NCBI GenBank assembly: GCA_964543905.1
Contig: CAZIZO010000003.1
Coordinates: forward strand, 344,792-408,791
Reading direction: 5' to 3'
Length of the DNA stretch: 64,000 bases
From: GCA-016699835 sp964543905
Lineage (GTDB): Bacteria; Planctomycetota; Phycisphaerae; Phycisphaerales; UBA1924
The stretch's first letter is position 1. The number at the start of each line of letters is the position of its first letter. Below the pieces are notes generated by a model. That model made no database searches. It was not told the origin of the DNA and saw only the letters and a program-made list of their open reading frames with translations. The translations under genes were made by a program, and so were the position numbers. Positions 1 to 8,427 of this stretch are shown one piece after another.

Positions 1-1021
1 CGTGGACGAGGGAGAAGATGGGGAGGCGACCGTCGGGTGACGAAGGTCCGAGGAGACGGAACGCGCGGAGAGGACCAACACCCCCGAGCGATTCCTGGGT
101 GCGGATGCCTTGCCGACGGAGCGCGGTGAGCATGGCGACGGTGAGATCGCGAGCGTGGGCGGCGTTGGGAGGGCACACGAGGAGATGGCGAAGGGCGGCG
201 GCGAGCCCCGCGATGCCCGGGGTGTTGGGCGTACCTGATTCAAACCGGTGTGGGAAGGCGGTGGGGTGAGCGGCGAGTTCGCTGAAGGTGCCCGTGCCGC
301 CTTCGCGCGTGGGCTCGATGCGGTCGGCGAACTCGGGGCGTACGTACAGGAAGCCCGTCCCGGCGGGGCCGAGGAGACCTTTGTGTCCCGGCGCGACGAG
401 GAGGTCGAGAGGGAGTTGCGTGAGGTCGATGGGGACGTGCCCGGCGGTCTGGGCGGCGTCAACCAGCAAGGGCACGCCTTGCGAGCGGCAGCGTTGGGCG
501 ATGTCGGCGATGGGCTGGATCGCGCCCGTGACGTTGCTGGCGTGGGTGACAACGACCAGCGTGGTGCGGGCGGTGATCGCGCGTTCGAGGTTGAGTGGTG
601 AGACGAGCCCGGTGACCGGGTCGGCGGCGACGTGGGTGATGTCCAGCGTGTGCCCGGGATCCTGCGCGAGCGCGGCAAGGGGACGGAGGACGGAGTTGTG
701 CTCCAGGATCGTTGTCACGACATGGAGGGACTCGTTCGGGCGCTGGCGGCGTGCGTGACGGACCACGCCCTTGATCGCGAGGTTGAGCGCGTCGGTGCCG
801 TTCTGGGTGAACACGAAATGATCCGGCTCGGAGGCGTGGAAGAGTTGGGCGAGGAGATCGCGGGCCTCACGCAGGATGTGCTCGGCCTCGCGGGATTCCT
901 TGTAGAGCCCCCGCCCGGGGGAGGATGGGTTGAGGTGCAGGACGTTGAACATGGCCCAGCCGACGGCGTCGGGCTTTGGGAGGCTGGTGGCGGCGTTGTC
1001 GAGGTAGAGTCGTGTCGGCAT
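1..1021 (-). CDS. Class V aminotransferase / cysteine desulfurase-like protein (3' part outside window)
   Basis: PLP enzyme of the class V aminotransferase (SufS/NifS-like) superfamily, which typically removes sulfur from cysteine. The ATG at 1021 opens with LYLDNAATSLPKP, the usual N-terminal pocket motif. TQNGTDALNLAIKG lies near residues 72-85, the PLP-binding DAAQ near 188-191, and the Schiff-base lysine is in PGHKG (about K214). About 340 residues are visible and the C-terminus runs off the left edge, so the catalytic-cysteine loop cannot be judged and desulfurase activity is inferred. No good Shine-Dalgarno precedes the start. It is divergent from trpA, with about 110 nt between them. 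The nearest alternative is another PLP lyase of the same fold. Confidence 0.85.
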   Translation of the reverse strand, partial: MPTRLYLDNAATSLPKPDAVGWAMFNVLHLNPSSPGRGLYKESREAEHILREARDLLAQLFHASEPDHFVFTQNGTDALNLAIKGVVRHARRQRPNESLHVVTTILEHNSVLRPLAALAQDPGHTLDITHVAADPVTGLVSPLNLERAITARTTLVVVTHASNVTGAIQPIADIAQRCRSQGVPLLVDAAQTAGHVPIDLTQLPLDLLVAPGHKGLLGPAGTGFLYVRPEFADRIEPTREGGTGTFSELAAHPTAFPHRFESGTPNTPGIAGLAAALRHLLVCPPNAAHARDLTVAMLTALRRQGIRTQESLGGVGPLRAFRLLGPSSPDGRLPIFSLVH

Positions 1022-1129
1022 GTGGCAAATGGAGCGTAGGGAGCGCCGCGATTTTGCCCATGTTTTCGTGGCATCGAGCGGCAGGGAGGAGAAAAAAGTT
1101 GTTCGTCGCGAGCGCCGCAGGATGGGCTC

Positions 1130-2008
1130 GTGCCTAAACTCGCGCCCGTGAACCGCATCGAGCGCATCTTCACGGAACTCCGGGCCGCCCAGAGGCGAGC
1201 CCTGATGCCCTTCGTCTGCGGCGGGCACCCGGAACAAGGCACGACGTCGCTGGTCTTGCCGGCCCTTGAATCGGCGGGCGCGAGTATTGTGGAAGTTGGG
1301 ATTCCGTTCAGTGATCCGATCGCGGATGGACCGGTGATCGCGTCGGCGATGCACGGGGCGCTCGCGCGGGGGGCGACGCCGACGAGCGTGCTCGACGAGG
1401 TTCGGCTGATCCGCGAGCACCTGGAGGTCGGGCTGGTCGCGATGGTGAGCGTGTCAATCGTGCATCGGATGGGCGGGGCGGAGGGTTTCGCGTCGAGGGC
1501 GGCGAACGCGGGGTTTGACGGGGTGATCTACCCCGATGTTCCGCTGGAGGAGGCCGAGCCGTATGTCAAGGGAGCGGCGGAGTTTGGGCTGACGGCGAGC
1601 CTGCTGATCGCACCGACGACGACGGCGGGTCGGGCAGAGCAGATCGTCAAGGCGTGCAGCGGCTTTGTGTACCTGCTCGCGCGGACGGGGATTACCGGCG
1701 AGCGAGAAGGGACGAGCGTGCCCGACATCGCGGGGCGCGTGCATCGGCTCCGGCAGATGACGGACCTCCCGATCGCGTGCGGATTTGGAATCTCGACGGC
1801 GGAACAGGTTCGGCAGGTGACGAAGGTTGCGGATGCGGCGATCGTCGGGAGTGCCGTGGTCCGTCGGATGGGCGAGGCGGCGAGCAAGAAGATGGACGCG
1901 GCGAGCGCGGCGGCGGACTACGTGCGAGAGTTGTGCGCGGGGCTTTCGACCGGACCTTTCGCGGGCGGTCAGCCACAACAACAACAGCAGCAGCAACCGG
2001 CGGCCTAG
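1130..2008 (+). CDS. trpA: Tryptophan synthase alpha subunit
   Basis: Cleaves indole-3-glycerol phosphate to indole and glyceraldehyde-3-phosphate, passing indole to TrpB. The motif VEVGIPFSDPIADGP holds both catalytic acids, about E55 and D66 (E49 and D60 in E. coli). YPDVPLEE, LLARTGITGER and a phosphate-binding GFGIST follow in family order. At 292 aa it is slightly longer than the usual ~265-270. The excess is a low-complexity C-terminal tail containing seven glutamines, encoded by CAA/CAG repeats at about 1976-1997. The start is GTG at 1130; an in-frame GTG at 1148 is the alternative. No trpB or other trp gene is nearby, so the gene is detached from a trp operon. Confidence 0.95.
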   Translation: MPKLAPVNRIERIFTELRAAQRRALMPFVCGGHPEQGTTSLVLPALESAGASIVEVGIPFSDPIADGPVIASAMHGALARGATPTSVLDEVRLIREHLEVGLVAMVSVSIVHRMGGAEGFASRAANAGFDGVIYPDVPLEEAEPYVKGAAEFGLTASLLIAPTTTAGRAEQIVKACSGFVYLLARTGITGEREGTSVPDIAGRVHRLRQMTDLPIACGFGISTAEQVRQVTKVADAAIVGSAVVRRMGEAASKKMDAASAAADYVRELCAGLSTGPFAGGQPQQQQQQQPAA

Positions 2009-2095
2009 CCGGGGCACACGGCGTTGGACGATGACGCGACTCGGCGCATGTGCCATGATGCGACGGGCCGCGGGATCACTGTTTGTCAACAATGG

Positions 2096-2116
2096 GGCGC
2101 TCCATGACGGAGCGCC
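2096..2116 (+). other. Hairpin between trpA and glnN
   Basis: An 8-bp perfect stem (GGCGCTCC / GGAGCGCC) closes a 5-nt loop, 88 nt after trpA and about 105 nt before glnN. No T-run follows, so it is a weak terminator candidate for trpA or a leader structure for glnN. It lies immediately after the TTGTCAACAATGG element at 2083-2095. Confidence 0.35.
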
Positions 2117-2221
2117 GAGCCCGGGGCGTGGCAGTCCGGGCGAGGAACGTGGTGGAAAATCGCGTCGGGCGTGATCGGCTTGGGGCTGGTCGCGGGCGAG
2201 GCGAGGTGTGAGGAGTATCGC

Positions 2222-4429
2222 ATGAGCACGTCGGCGTCAACGATTCGAATGCCAGAGTCCCACGGCGCATCGCTGAACGGGCAGGCCCAAGTCAACGGCG
2301 TCGCGAGCGTGCAGCGCGAGCAGGTGGATCGCATCTTCGGGCAGGACGTCTTCACCGAGCGCGTGATGCAGCAGCGTTTGCCGAAGGACGTGTACAAGAA
2401 GTTGCTCCGCACGATCGAGCATGCCGAGCCCCTGGACCCGGGGGTGGCGGATGTCGTGGCCGCCGCGATCAAGGATTGGGCGATCGAGAAGGGGGCGACG
2501 CACTACACGCACTGGTTCCAGCCCCTGACGGGCTCGACCGCGGAGAAGCACGACGCGTTCCTGATCCCGGATGAGCACGGCGGGGCGATCAGCGAGTTCA
2601 CGGGCGGGGCGCTCGTTCGGGGCGAGCCCGACGCGAGCAGTTTCCCCAGCGGGGGGCTCCGCGCGACCTTCGAGGCACGCGGATACACCGCGTGGGATGC
2701 GACGAGCCCGGTGTTCATCAATCGCAACGGGAATACGGCCACGCTGTGCATCCCGACGGCGTTCGTGTCGTGGAACGGGGAGGCGCTCGACAAGAAGACG
2801 CCCCTTCTTCGCTCGATGGACGCCCTGAGCACGCAGGCGATCCGGGTGCTGAAGTTGTTCGGGACGGCGGACGGGGTGACGCGGGTGATGGCGACGGCCG
2901 GGTGCGAGCAGGAGTATTTCCTGATCGATCGCGCGCAGTACTTCGAGCGACCGGACCTGATCGCCTGCGAGCGCACGCTCTTCGGCGCCAAGCCGCCGAA
3001 GGGGCAGCAGTTGGAGGATCACTACTTCGGCTCGATCCCCACGCGGGTGCTGGGGTTCATGGCCGAGGCGGAGCGGGAGTTGTATCGCCTGGGCGTGCCG
3101 GTGAAGACGCGGCACAACGAGGTGGCGCCGTGCCAGTTCGAGTTGGCGCCGCTGTACGAGACGGCGAACATCGCGGCGGATCACCAGATGCTGGTGATGG
3201 AGACGCTGCGTCGCGTGGCGCCGCGATTCGGGTTGCAGTGCATCATGCACGAGAAGCCGTTCGCGGGGATCAACGGGAGCGGGAAGCACCTGAACTGGTC
3301 GATGAGCACGAACACGGGCGTGAACCTGCTCGATCCACGGGACGACACGCACACGAACATGCAGTTCCTGGTGTTCCTGTGTGCCGTCATCCGCGCGGTC
3401 GATCTGTATGCGGACCTGCTCCGATCCAGCGTGGCGCACGCGGCGAACGACCACCGCCTGGGCGCGAACGAGGCCCCGCCCGCGATCATGTCGATCTTCC
3501 TGGGCGACATGCTCGAGGACATCATCGAGCAGGTTCAGAAGGGCACGCTCAAGAGCACGATGAAGGGTGGGAAACTCGACCTGGGCACGAAGGTGCTTCC
3601 CACGCTTCCACGGCACACGGGCGATCGCAACCGCACCAGCCCGTTCGCGTTCACGGGCAACAAGTTTGAGTTCCGGGCCGTGGGAAGTTCGCAGAGCGTG
3701 GCGTGGCCCGCGACGGTGCTCAACACGATCGTCGCCGACAGCCTCGACTTCATTTGTACGCAGTTGGAGCGGGCGCTGGGCAAGAGCCCGACGCCCGCGA
3801 AACTCGAGCAGGCGGTCCGGACGGTCCTGCAGAAGATCGTGAAGCAGCATCGGCGCGTGATCTTCAACGGCGACGGGTACACGAAGGACTGGCACGAGGA
3901 GGCGAAGAAGCGCGGGCTTCCGAACTTCCGCGAGACGGTGGCCGCCCTGGAGGTCGTGGACGCCAAGAAGAACATCGAGGTGTTCAAGAAGTTCGGCGTG
4001 TTGTCGAAGGACGAAGTGCTGAGCCGGCAGCACATCTTCTTCGAGAAGTACATCAAGCAGGTGCTCATCGAGGCGGAAACGGCGGTGCTGATGGCGCAGA
4101 CGCAGGTGTTGCCCGCGGCGGTGCGTCACCACACCGAACTGGCCGAGGCCGTAGCCTCGGGCGAGGCGGCGGACGTCGATGTGTCGTCGATTCGCGAGGC
4201 GCTCGAGGAGCACGCCGAACTCGTGGGCAACCTGCGCGAGGCGATCGAGAAGTTGGAGGAGGCGATCGACCACGAAGGCGGCGACCCGCACGATCACGCG
4301 AAGCACGTCCGCGACAAGGTCCGCCCCGCGATGGGCGACCTGCGCGAGGTGGTCGATGAGTTGGAGAAAACGGTGGCGAGGGATCACTGGCCCTTGCCCA
4401 CCTACCGTGAGATGCTCGTGATCAAGTGA
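2222..4429 (+). CDS. glnN: Glutamine synthetase type III (GlnN family)
   Basis: ATP-dependent synthesis of glutamine from glutamate and ammonia. The 735-aa length fits type III enzymes (about 700-730 aa) and not GSI (about 450-470). Family features include GCEQEYFLID with metal-binding acids, RHNEVAPCQFELAP, the ammonium/glutamate-site segment GINGSGKHLNWS and the ATP-site segment GDRNRTSPFAFTGNKFEFR. A C-terminal helical region rich in Glu and Lys follows. The ATG at 2222 is preceded by a GAGGTGTGAGGAG Shine-Dalgarno stretch; an upstream in-frame start at 2171 has none. A strong terminator follows, so the gene is probably monocistronic. A 13-nt element about 130 nt upstream also occurs before the porin gene, with a shorter form before gdhA. 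Confidence 0.95.
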   Translation: MSTSASTIRMPESHGASLNGQAQVNGVASVQREQVDRIFGQDVFTERVMQQRLPKDVYKKLLRTIEHAEPLDPGVADVVAAAIKDWAIEKGATHYTHWFQPLTGSTAEKHDAFLIPDEHGGAISEFTGGALVRGEPDASSFPSGGLRATFEARGYTAWDATSPVFINRNGNTATLCIPTAFVSWNGEALDKKTPLLRSMDALSTQAIRVLKLFGTADGVTRVMATAGCEQEYFLIDRAQYFERPDLIACERTLFGAKPPKGQQLEDHYFGSIPTRVLGFMAEAERELYRLGVPVKTRHNEVAPCQFELAPLYETANIAADHQMLVMETLRRVAPRFGLQCIMHEKPFAGINGSGKHLNWSMSTNTGVNLLDPRDDTHTNMQFLVFLCAVIRAVDLYADLLRSSVAHAANDHRLGANEAPPAIMSIFLGDMLEDIIEQVQKGTLKSTMKGGKLDLGTKVLPTLPRHTGDRNRTSPFAFTGNKFEFRAVGSSQSVAWPATVLNTIVADSLDFICTQLERALGKSPTPAKLEQAVRTVLQKIVKQHRRVIFNGDGYTKDWHEEAKKRGLPNFRETVAALEVVDAKKNIEVFKKFGVLSKDEVLSRQHIFFEKYIKQVLIEAETAVLMAQTQVLPAAVRHHTELAEAVASGEAADVDVSSIREALEEHAELVGNLREAIEKLEEAIDHEGGDPHDHAKHVRDKVRPAMGDLREVVDELEKTVARDHWPLPTYREMLVIK

Positions 4430-4457
4430 CGTCCGGTCCAGAGTATTGATCGACGCA

Positions 4458-4486
4458 CGCCCGGCCGATCGGCCGGGCGTTTTTTG
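4458..4486 (+). terminator. Rho-independent terminator of glnN
   Basis: A perfect 24-nt palindrome (4458-4481, core GCCCGGCCGATCGGCCGGGC) is followed by a T6 run, 28 nt after the glnN stop codon. This is a textbook intrinsic terminator. Confidence 0.9.
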
Positions 4487-4547
4487 TGCCTTGTCCGTCC
4501 GAGTTCACGACGGGGGTGACGATGTGCCGATCGGCGCCGACGCGCAA

Positions 4548-4621
4548 TGGGCCCGGCTGGATTCGAACCAGCGACCGCGTCCATTATGAGTGGAGAGCTC
4601 TAACCGCTGAGCTACGGGCCC
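4548..4621 (-). tRNA. tRNA-Ile (CAT anticodon, lysidine type)
   Basis: Cloverleaf on the minus strand: a perfect 7-bp acceptor stem GGGCCCG/CGGGCCC, D arm GCTC...GAGC, anticodon loop CTCATAA and T arm GCTGG-TTCGAAT-CCAGC. The G1-C72 pair argues against initiator tRNA. The short D loop (AGCGGTTA) and the GGTCGCTGG variable/T-stem junction resemble E. coli tRNA-Ile2 more than elongator tRNA-Met, so I favour the AUA-reading tRNA with modified C34. The outer anticodon-stem pair is a mismatch unless one base bulges. CCA is not encoded. Elongator tRNA-Met is the main alternative. Confidence 0.8.
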
Positions 4622-4663
4622 AAGTGCCAACGGTAGGGGGAGCGCGGGAAGGGTGACGCTGGG

Positions 4664-6223
4664 TTAGCGGGCCGCGCCGAGGGTGATCTCCAGGTCCTTG
4701 TAGACCTTGCCCCGTCGGACGGTCACGGGGACGATATCGTGCGGGCGATAAGCGCCCAGCACGCGCAGCAGTTCGGGAAGGTCGCGGGTCGGGCGCTTGT
4801 TGACGCTCGTGATGACGTCGTTGTTGGCAAAGAGGCTGGACCGAGGGGTGGCCACCACTTTGGGTCCTTCGCCCTCGCCGTTCTCGACTTCGACGCCCAG
4901 GCTGGGCATGCCGGGCTTGAGTTCTTCGGGCACGACCGGGAGTTGGCGGACCCACGCGCGAAAGTCCTTCTCGATGTCGTCGATCGGCTTGCCCAGGACG
5001 TGCTCCAGGGCGCTCTGGCCCGTGCGATCCGTCCCGAAGTTCGCGGTGTAGCGCACGTACCAGTCGCGGAGTTTGTGCTGCTGAAAGAGATAGAGGAAGA
5101 GTGCGCGGGACTGCGCGTAGTAGGCCAGCCGGCGACCTCCAAAGAAATCCTGAGGGGTGGACGCGACGAGTTTGGAGAGCGGAATGAAGTTGGCGGACGA
5201 GAGCATGCGGGCGGCGGCGTTGGTGCGCCACGACGGGGCGGGGGCGATCGTGCCCCCGGGCAAGACGTCGTAGTCCTCGACCAACGAGCAGAGCCCTTCC
5301 TGGACCCACATCGCATGCACTTGCCCTCGGCGGGTGCAATCGCGCCAGTGGAGCGCGTGGAAGAACTCGTGGCGGAGTGAACCGCCCAAATCCTGCGAGA
5401 TGAGCCGCTTGGAATCGTGCTGGTAGGACCCGCCGATCATCGAAAGACCGTTGTTGGCGTTCGTGCCGAACGCTTTGTTCGACCACCGGGCGAAATCCGG
5501 GCGGGTCGGGAGCACGACGACGACCCAGGCGTCGGACTTCCGCTGCGCCGGGTCGTGGAGGTCCGGGAAGACGGCGTCGCCCGCCCAATCGGCGAGGTGG
5601 GCCATTTCAGCGCGAATCTCCTCAAACGCGCGATCCTCGATGGCCCCGAGATAGATCATCCGCAGTCGCTCGTCGCGCTCCGTGCGGTAGGACTTGCCCT
5701 TGAAGAGTTCACGAACCTGCGCGAGGTTTCGCTCGGCGCTCTGGGCCAGGAGCGTGGGCCATTCACGCAGGATCGCCTGGTACTCGGCACCATCTCGGAT
5801 CGCGCGCAGGTCCGGGTCGCGCTGCAGGTGGTGGAGGTCGGTGAATCCGAGTTCGACGGCCTTGCCTAGCCAGCGGGCGGCGTCGTGGGCGTCGTTCTGC
5901 CTCGCCCGAAGGCACGCGAGGTTGTACGCGTGGACGAAGTTGTCGGGCTGGAGTTCGAGGAGTTCGCGTGTGGCGGCCTCGGCGGCCGGGAGATTCTGCG
6001 CACGAAGTGCCTTCTCGGCATCGCCCTGCAATCGGGCAACCTCGTGTTCCATCGTCCTGACGTCGGGCTTTTTCTTGGGCGAGGGCTCGGCCTCGGGAGG
6101 CGAAGTCCGGCGATCGGGCGTGACCTGGGATTGTCCCCACGCCGCAGGGCCCCACGCGACCGCGAGGGCGAGCGTTCCGATGAGCGTCCATCGGCGCGAG
6201 TTGGAGTGGCGTGAGAGTCTCAT
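4664..6223 (-). CDS. Secreted TPR - zinc metallopeptidase-like - PDZ protein
   Basis: A 519-aa protein with a signal peptide (about residues 1-30, ending near AWGQ). A TPR-like helical region (about 75-150) contains NFVHAYNLACLRARQNDAHD. Next is a gluzincin-like segment HEFFHALHW (about residue 285) with a downstream acidic VQEGLCSLVEDYD, as in peptidase MA-type domains. A C-terminal PDZ-like domain (about 440-519) contains SLFANNDVITSVNKRPTRD. HExxH plus a downstream Glu supports zinc peptidase activity, but the substrate is unknown. Its ATG overlaps the purN stop codon by 4 nt (ATGA), so the two are probably co-transcribed. Placement in the periplasm or envelope follows from the signal peptide. 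Confidence 0.8.
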   Translation of the reverse strand: MRLSRHSNSRRWTLIGTLALAVAWGPAAWGQSQVTPDRRTSPPEAEPSPKKKPDVRTMEHEVARLQGDAEKALRAQNLPAAEAATRELLELQPDNFVHAYNLACLRARQNDAHDAARWLGKAVELGFTDLHHLQRDPDLRAIRDGAEYQAILREWPTLLAQSAERNLAQVRELFKGKSYRTERDERLRMIYLGAIEDRAFEEIRAEMAHLADWAGDAVFPDLHDPAQRKSDAWVVVVLPTRPDFARWSNKAFGTNANNGLSMIGGSYQHDSKRLISQDLGGSLRHEFFHALHWRDCTRRGQVHAMWVQEGLCSLVEDYDVLPGGTIAPAPSWRTNAAARMLSSANFIPLSKLVASTPQDFFGGRRLAYYAQSRALFLYLFQQHKLRDWYVRYTANFGTDRTGQSALEHVLGKPIDDIEKDFRAWVRQLPVVPEELKPGMPSLGVEVENGEGEGPKVVATPRSSLFANNDVITSVNKRPTRDLPELLRVLGAYRPHDIVPVTVRRGKVYKDLEITLGAAR

Positions 6224-6819
6224 GGCTTCGGCTTGGACGCGGAGTCGAACGTGACGTTCCCGGACAGGACGAGTTGAAGGGCCTCCGGGTAGGCGAGGCA
6301 TTCTTGCTCGAAGACTCGGGCGGCGAGCGTCTCCGGAGTGTCGTTGGGAAGAACCGGGCAGCGTCTTTGCAGCACGATGGGGCCCGTGTCGAACTTGGCA
6401 TCGCAGAAGTGGACGGTGCAGCCGCTCTCGTTCTCGCCCGCGCGGATCACGGCGTCGTGAACGTGATGCCCGAACATGCCCTTCCCGCCGAACTTGGGAA
6501 GGAGCGCCGGGTGGATGTTCAGCACGCGATGCTCGTAACCGGCTGGGATGCGCAGCATCTTCAAATAGCCGGCGAGGACGACCCAGTCGATCTTGTGCTC
6601 TCGGAGCGTCTGGGCGAGTTGGTCCGCAGGGATGACGCCCGGCAGGACTTCGACGTGGAGCCCCCGATCGCGCGCACGCCGCGCGCCCGGGCACTCGACG
6701 GACGCGATAACGAGGGGAATCCGCGCACGCAGCGACCCCTGCTCGATGCGATCGAGGAGGTTGAGGAGCGTCCGACCGCCGCCGGAGATCAGGACGGCGA
6801 TGGAGGGTGGGATGGGCAT
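6220..6819 (-). CDS. purN: Phosphoribosylglycinamide formyltransferase
   Basis: Transfers a formyl group from 10-formyl-THF to glycinamide ribonucleotide, the third step of purine synthesis. The N-terminal IAVLISGGGRTLLNLLD resembles the phosphate-binding loop. NIHPALLPKF carries the catalytic Asn and His, and FDTGPIVLQ carries the catalytic Asp. The 199-aa length is normal. I chose the ATG at 6819, which gives the usual short N-terminus; a TTG at 6855 would add 12 atypical residues. It overlaps the downstream peptidase-like gene by 4 nt, an arrangement with no obvious metabolic logic. Confidence 0.92.
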   Translation of the reverse strand: MPIPPSIAVLISGGGRTLLNLLDRIEQGSLRARIPLVIASVECPGARRARDRGLHVEVLPGVIPADQLAQTLREHKIDWVVLAGYLKMLRIPAGYEHRVLNIHPALLPKFGGKGMFGHHVHDAVIRAGENESGCTVHFCDAKFDTGPIVLQRRCPVLPNDTPETLAARVFEQECLAYPEALQLVLSGNVTFDSASKPKP

Positions 6820-7006
6820 GCCTGTCGTGTCAAGATTGCGCAAAGAGTCGGGCAAAAAATGTTTCTCAAATCTGGAAAAAGCGTGGATATCAGCACAGGA
6901 TCGATGCCGGGATGTTGATCTTAACGCCTTGTCAACAATGGAAATCGGTGTTGTGCGCTCCGCGCTGTCGGTTCGGAGGGATTGGTCGAGTGGAACGGAG
7001 TCACGG

Positions 7007-7036
7007 TTGGCAAGGGAGCCTAGGGAATGCTAACCT
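7007..7036 (+). promoter_or_regulatory. Predicted sigma-70 promoter of the porin gene
   Basis: TTGGCA (7007-7012), an 18-nt spacer and TAACCT (7031-7036). The start codon begins 7 nt after the last base of the -10, where transcription would start, so the mRNA is predicted to be leaderless. No Shine-Dalgarno is present between the -10 and the ATG. Confidence 0.45.
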
Positions 7037-7042
7037 AGCGGC

Positions 7043-8212
7043 ATGCTCAACGCAAAGCACATCCTTATCGTTTCCGGCCTCGCCTTGGCGTCCGCCGGCA
7101 CTGCACTTGGTGAAGCGGGCTATCAAGGCGGAAAGGCGACCATCTCCGATGGTGCGGACAACAAGTTGTCCATCGGCGGGTGGGCGCAGTTCCGTTACGA
7201 GATGAACTTCCGTGACGGGAGCGCGAACAGCGATGACGATTTTACGCATGGGTTCGAGACGCGCAAGACGCGTCTGAACGCGGGCGGGACGATCTGGGAC
7301 AAGAATCTCTCCTACTACATCGAGGGTGAGTTCAGCCGCAGCAGCGGCGAGTTCGGATTGTTGGACGCCTACGCGGCGTACAAGTTTGAGAACGGCGTCG
7401 CGGTGAAGTGGGGGCAGTTCAAGGCCGCGCTGCAGCGGGAAGAGGTGATGTCCGACACGACGCAGTTGGCGGCGGAGCGTTCGGTGTTCAACAACGTGTT
7501 CACGCAAGCGCGTTCGCAGGGCGTCGAGGTGTCGTACACGCAGGAGCAGTATCGCCTCTTCTTCGGGTTCAATGACGGGCTCCAGTCGCTGAACACGACG
7601 TTCGACAGCGCGAGCGAGGCGGATTGGGCCTTCAACGTGAGGGGCGAGTATCGCTGGGGCGCCGGCGACTGGAACCGCTTCCGCGACTTCACGAGTTGGC
7701 GAGGCGACGAGTATGCCGGCGCGTTGGGGGTGGCGGCGCACTGGCAAGGCGGGGGGGACACGAACCCCTCGAACACGATGGCGACCGATCGCCGGGTGCT
7801 GCAGTTCACGGCGGATGTCCAGTTGGAAGGCGACGGGTGGAACGCGTTTGCCGCGGGCACCTATCGGATCACGGACCTCCGCGGGATGGACACCTTGGAT
7901 GACTTCGGGTTCCTTGTGCAAGGTGGTCTCTTCGTGTCGGAGCAGGCGGAACTCTTTGCACGTTACGATGCCGTGATTCCCGACAGCGACCGCGGCGCGA
8001 ACGACGACATGTTCAATACCCTGACCGCCGGCGTGAACTACTACGTGTCGCCCAAGTCGCACGTGGCGAAGATCACGGCGGATGTGATGTACTACGTGGA
8101 TGCGCAGGCGGACAGTTCGTCGATCGTGCCGGCGATGGCCTCGATGCCCTTGCTCGCCTCGCCCGACGACGGGCAGTTCAGCGTGCGCTTGCAGTTCCAA
8201 CTGGTGTTCTAA
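7043..8212 (+). CDS. Outer-membrane porin, OprO/OprP-like
   Basis: A 389-aa predicted beta-barrel with a signal peptide ending near GTALGEA. Alternating aromatic/hydrophobic strands run throughout, such as LSIGGWAQFRYEMNF, TRLNAGGTIWDKNLSYYIEGEF and YAAYKFENGVAVKWGQFK. The protein ends QFSVRLQFQLVF, with a terminal Phe as is typical of BAM-assembled outer-membrane proteins. The layout resembles phosphate/polyphosphate-selective porins, but the order of strands alone does not prove substrate selectivity. The start is the ATG at 7043, directly after a predicted -10. A hairpin terminator candidate follows. Confidence 0.8.
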   Translation: MLNAKHILIVSGLALASAGTALGEAGYQGGKATISDGADNKLSIGGWAQFRYEMNFRDGSANSDDDFTHGFETRKTRLNAGGTIWDKNLSYYIEGEFSRSSGEFGLLDAYAAYKFENGVAVKWGQFKAALQREEVMSDTTQLAAERSVFNNVFTQARSQGVEVSYTQEQYRLFFGFNDGLQSLNTTFDSASEADWAFNVRGEYRWGAGDWNRFRDFTSWRGDEYAGALGVAAHWQGGGDTNPSNTMATDRRVLQFTADVQLEGDGWNAFAAGTYRITDLRGMDTLDDFGFLVQGGLFVSEQAELFARYDAVIPDSDRGANDDMFNTLTAGVNYYVSPKSHVAKITADVMYYVDAQADSSSIVPAMASMPLLASPDDGQFSVRLQFQLVF

Positions 8213-8252
8213 CGCGACACGAACGAAGGAACGTCCCACAACGTTCACGATG

Positions 8253-8290
8253 CGACCGGGGTGGCTCAAGGCCATCCCGGTCGTGTTTAT
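8253..8290 (+). terminator. Probable terminator after the porin gene
   Basis: Stem CGACCGGG-g-TGGC / GCCA-t-CCCGGTCG (13 pairs including one G-T) closes a TCAAG loop, 40 nt after the stop codon. The downstream T content (TGTTTAT) is modest, so termination may be partial. Confidence 0.55.
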
Positions 8291-8427
8291 GGGGCTCATG
8301 TTCGTACTTTGATTGGATTATGTTGGATGGATGATTGCAAAAAGGGACGGAAAGGAAGTAACGCGGAATCCGAAGAAGCGAAGAATACGGCGAGTGTGAC
8401 CCACGCCCCTTTGGGAGTAAGTGAGCC

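Noticed and set aside
2237..4387. 716-aa open frame antisense to glnN
   Set aside because: Arg/Leu/His-rich composition mirrors the real gene; GC-rich genomes give long antisense frames. glnN motifs are certain.
4548..4621. Initiator tRNA-fMet
   Set aside because: Acceptor pairs fully including position 1-72; initiator tRNAs have an unpaired 1-72 in bacteria. Ile-CAT or Met elongator fits better.
8253..8290. Porin-terminator hairpin as riboswitch
   Set aside because: Simple GC stem-loop 40 nt after a stop codon; terminator is the simplest reading.
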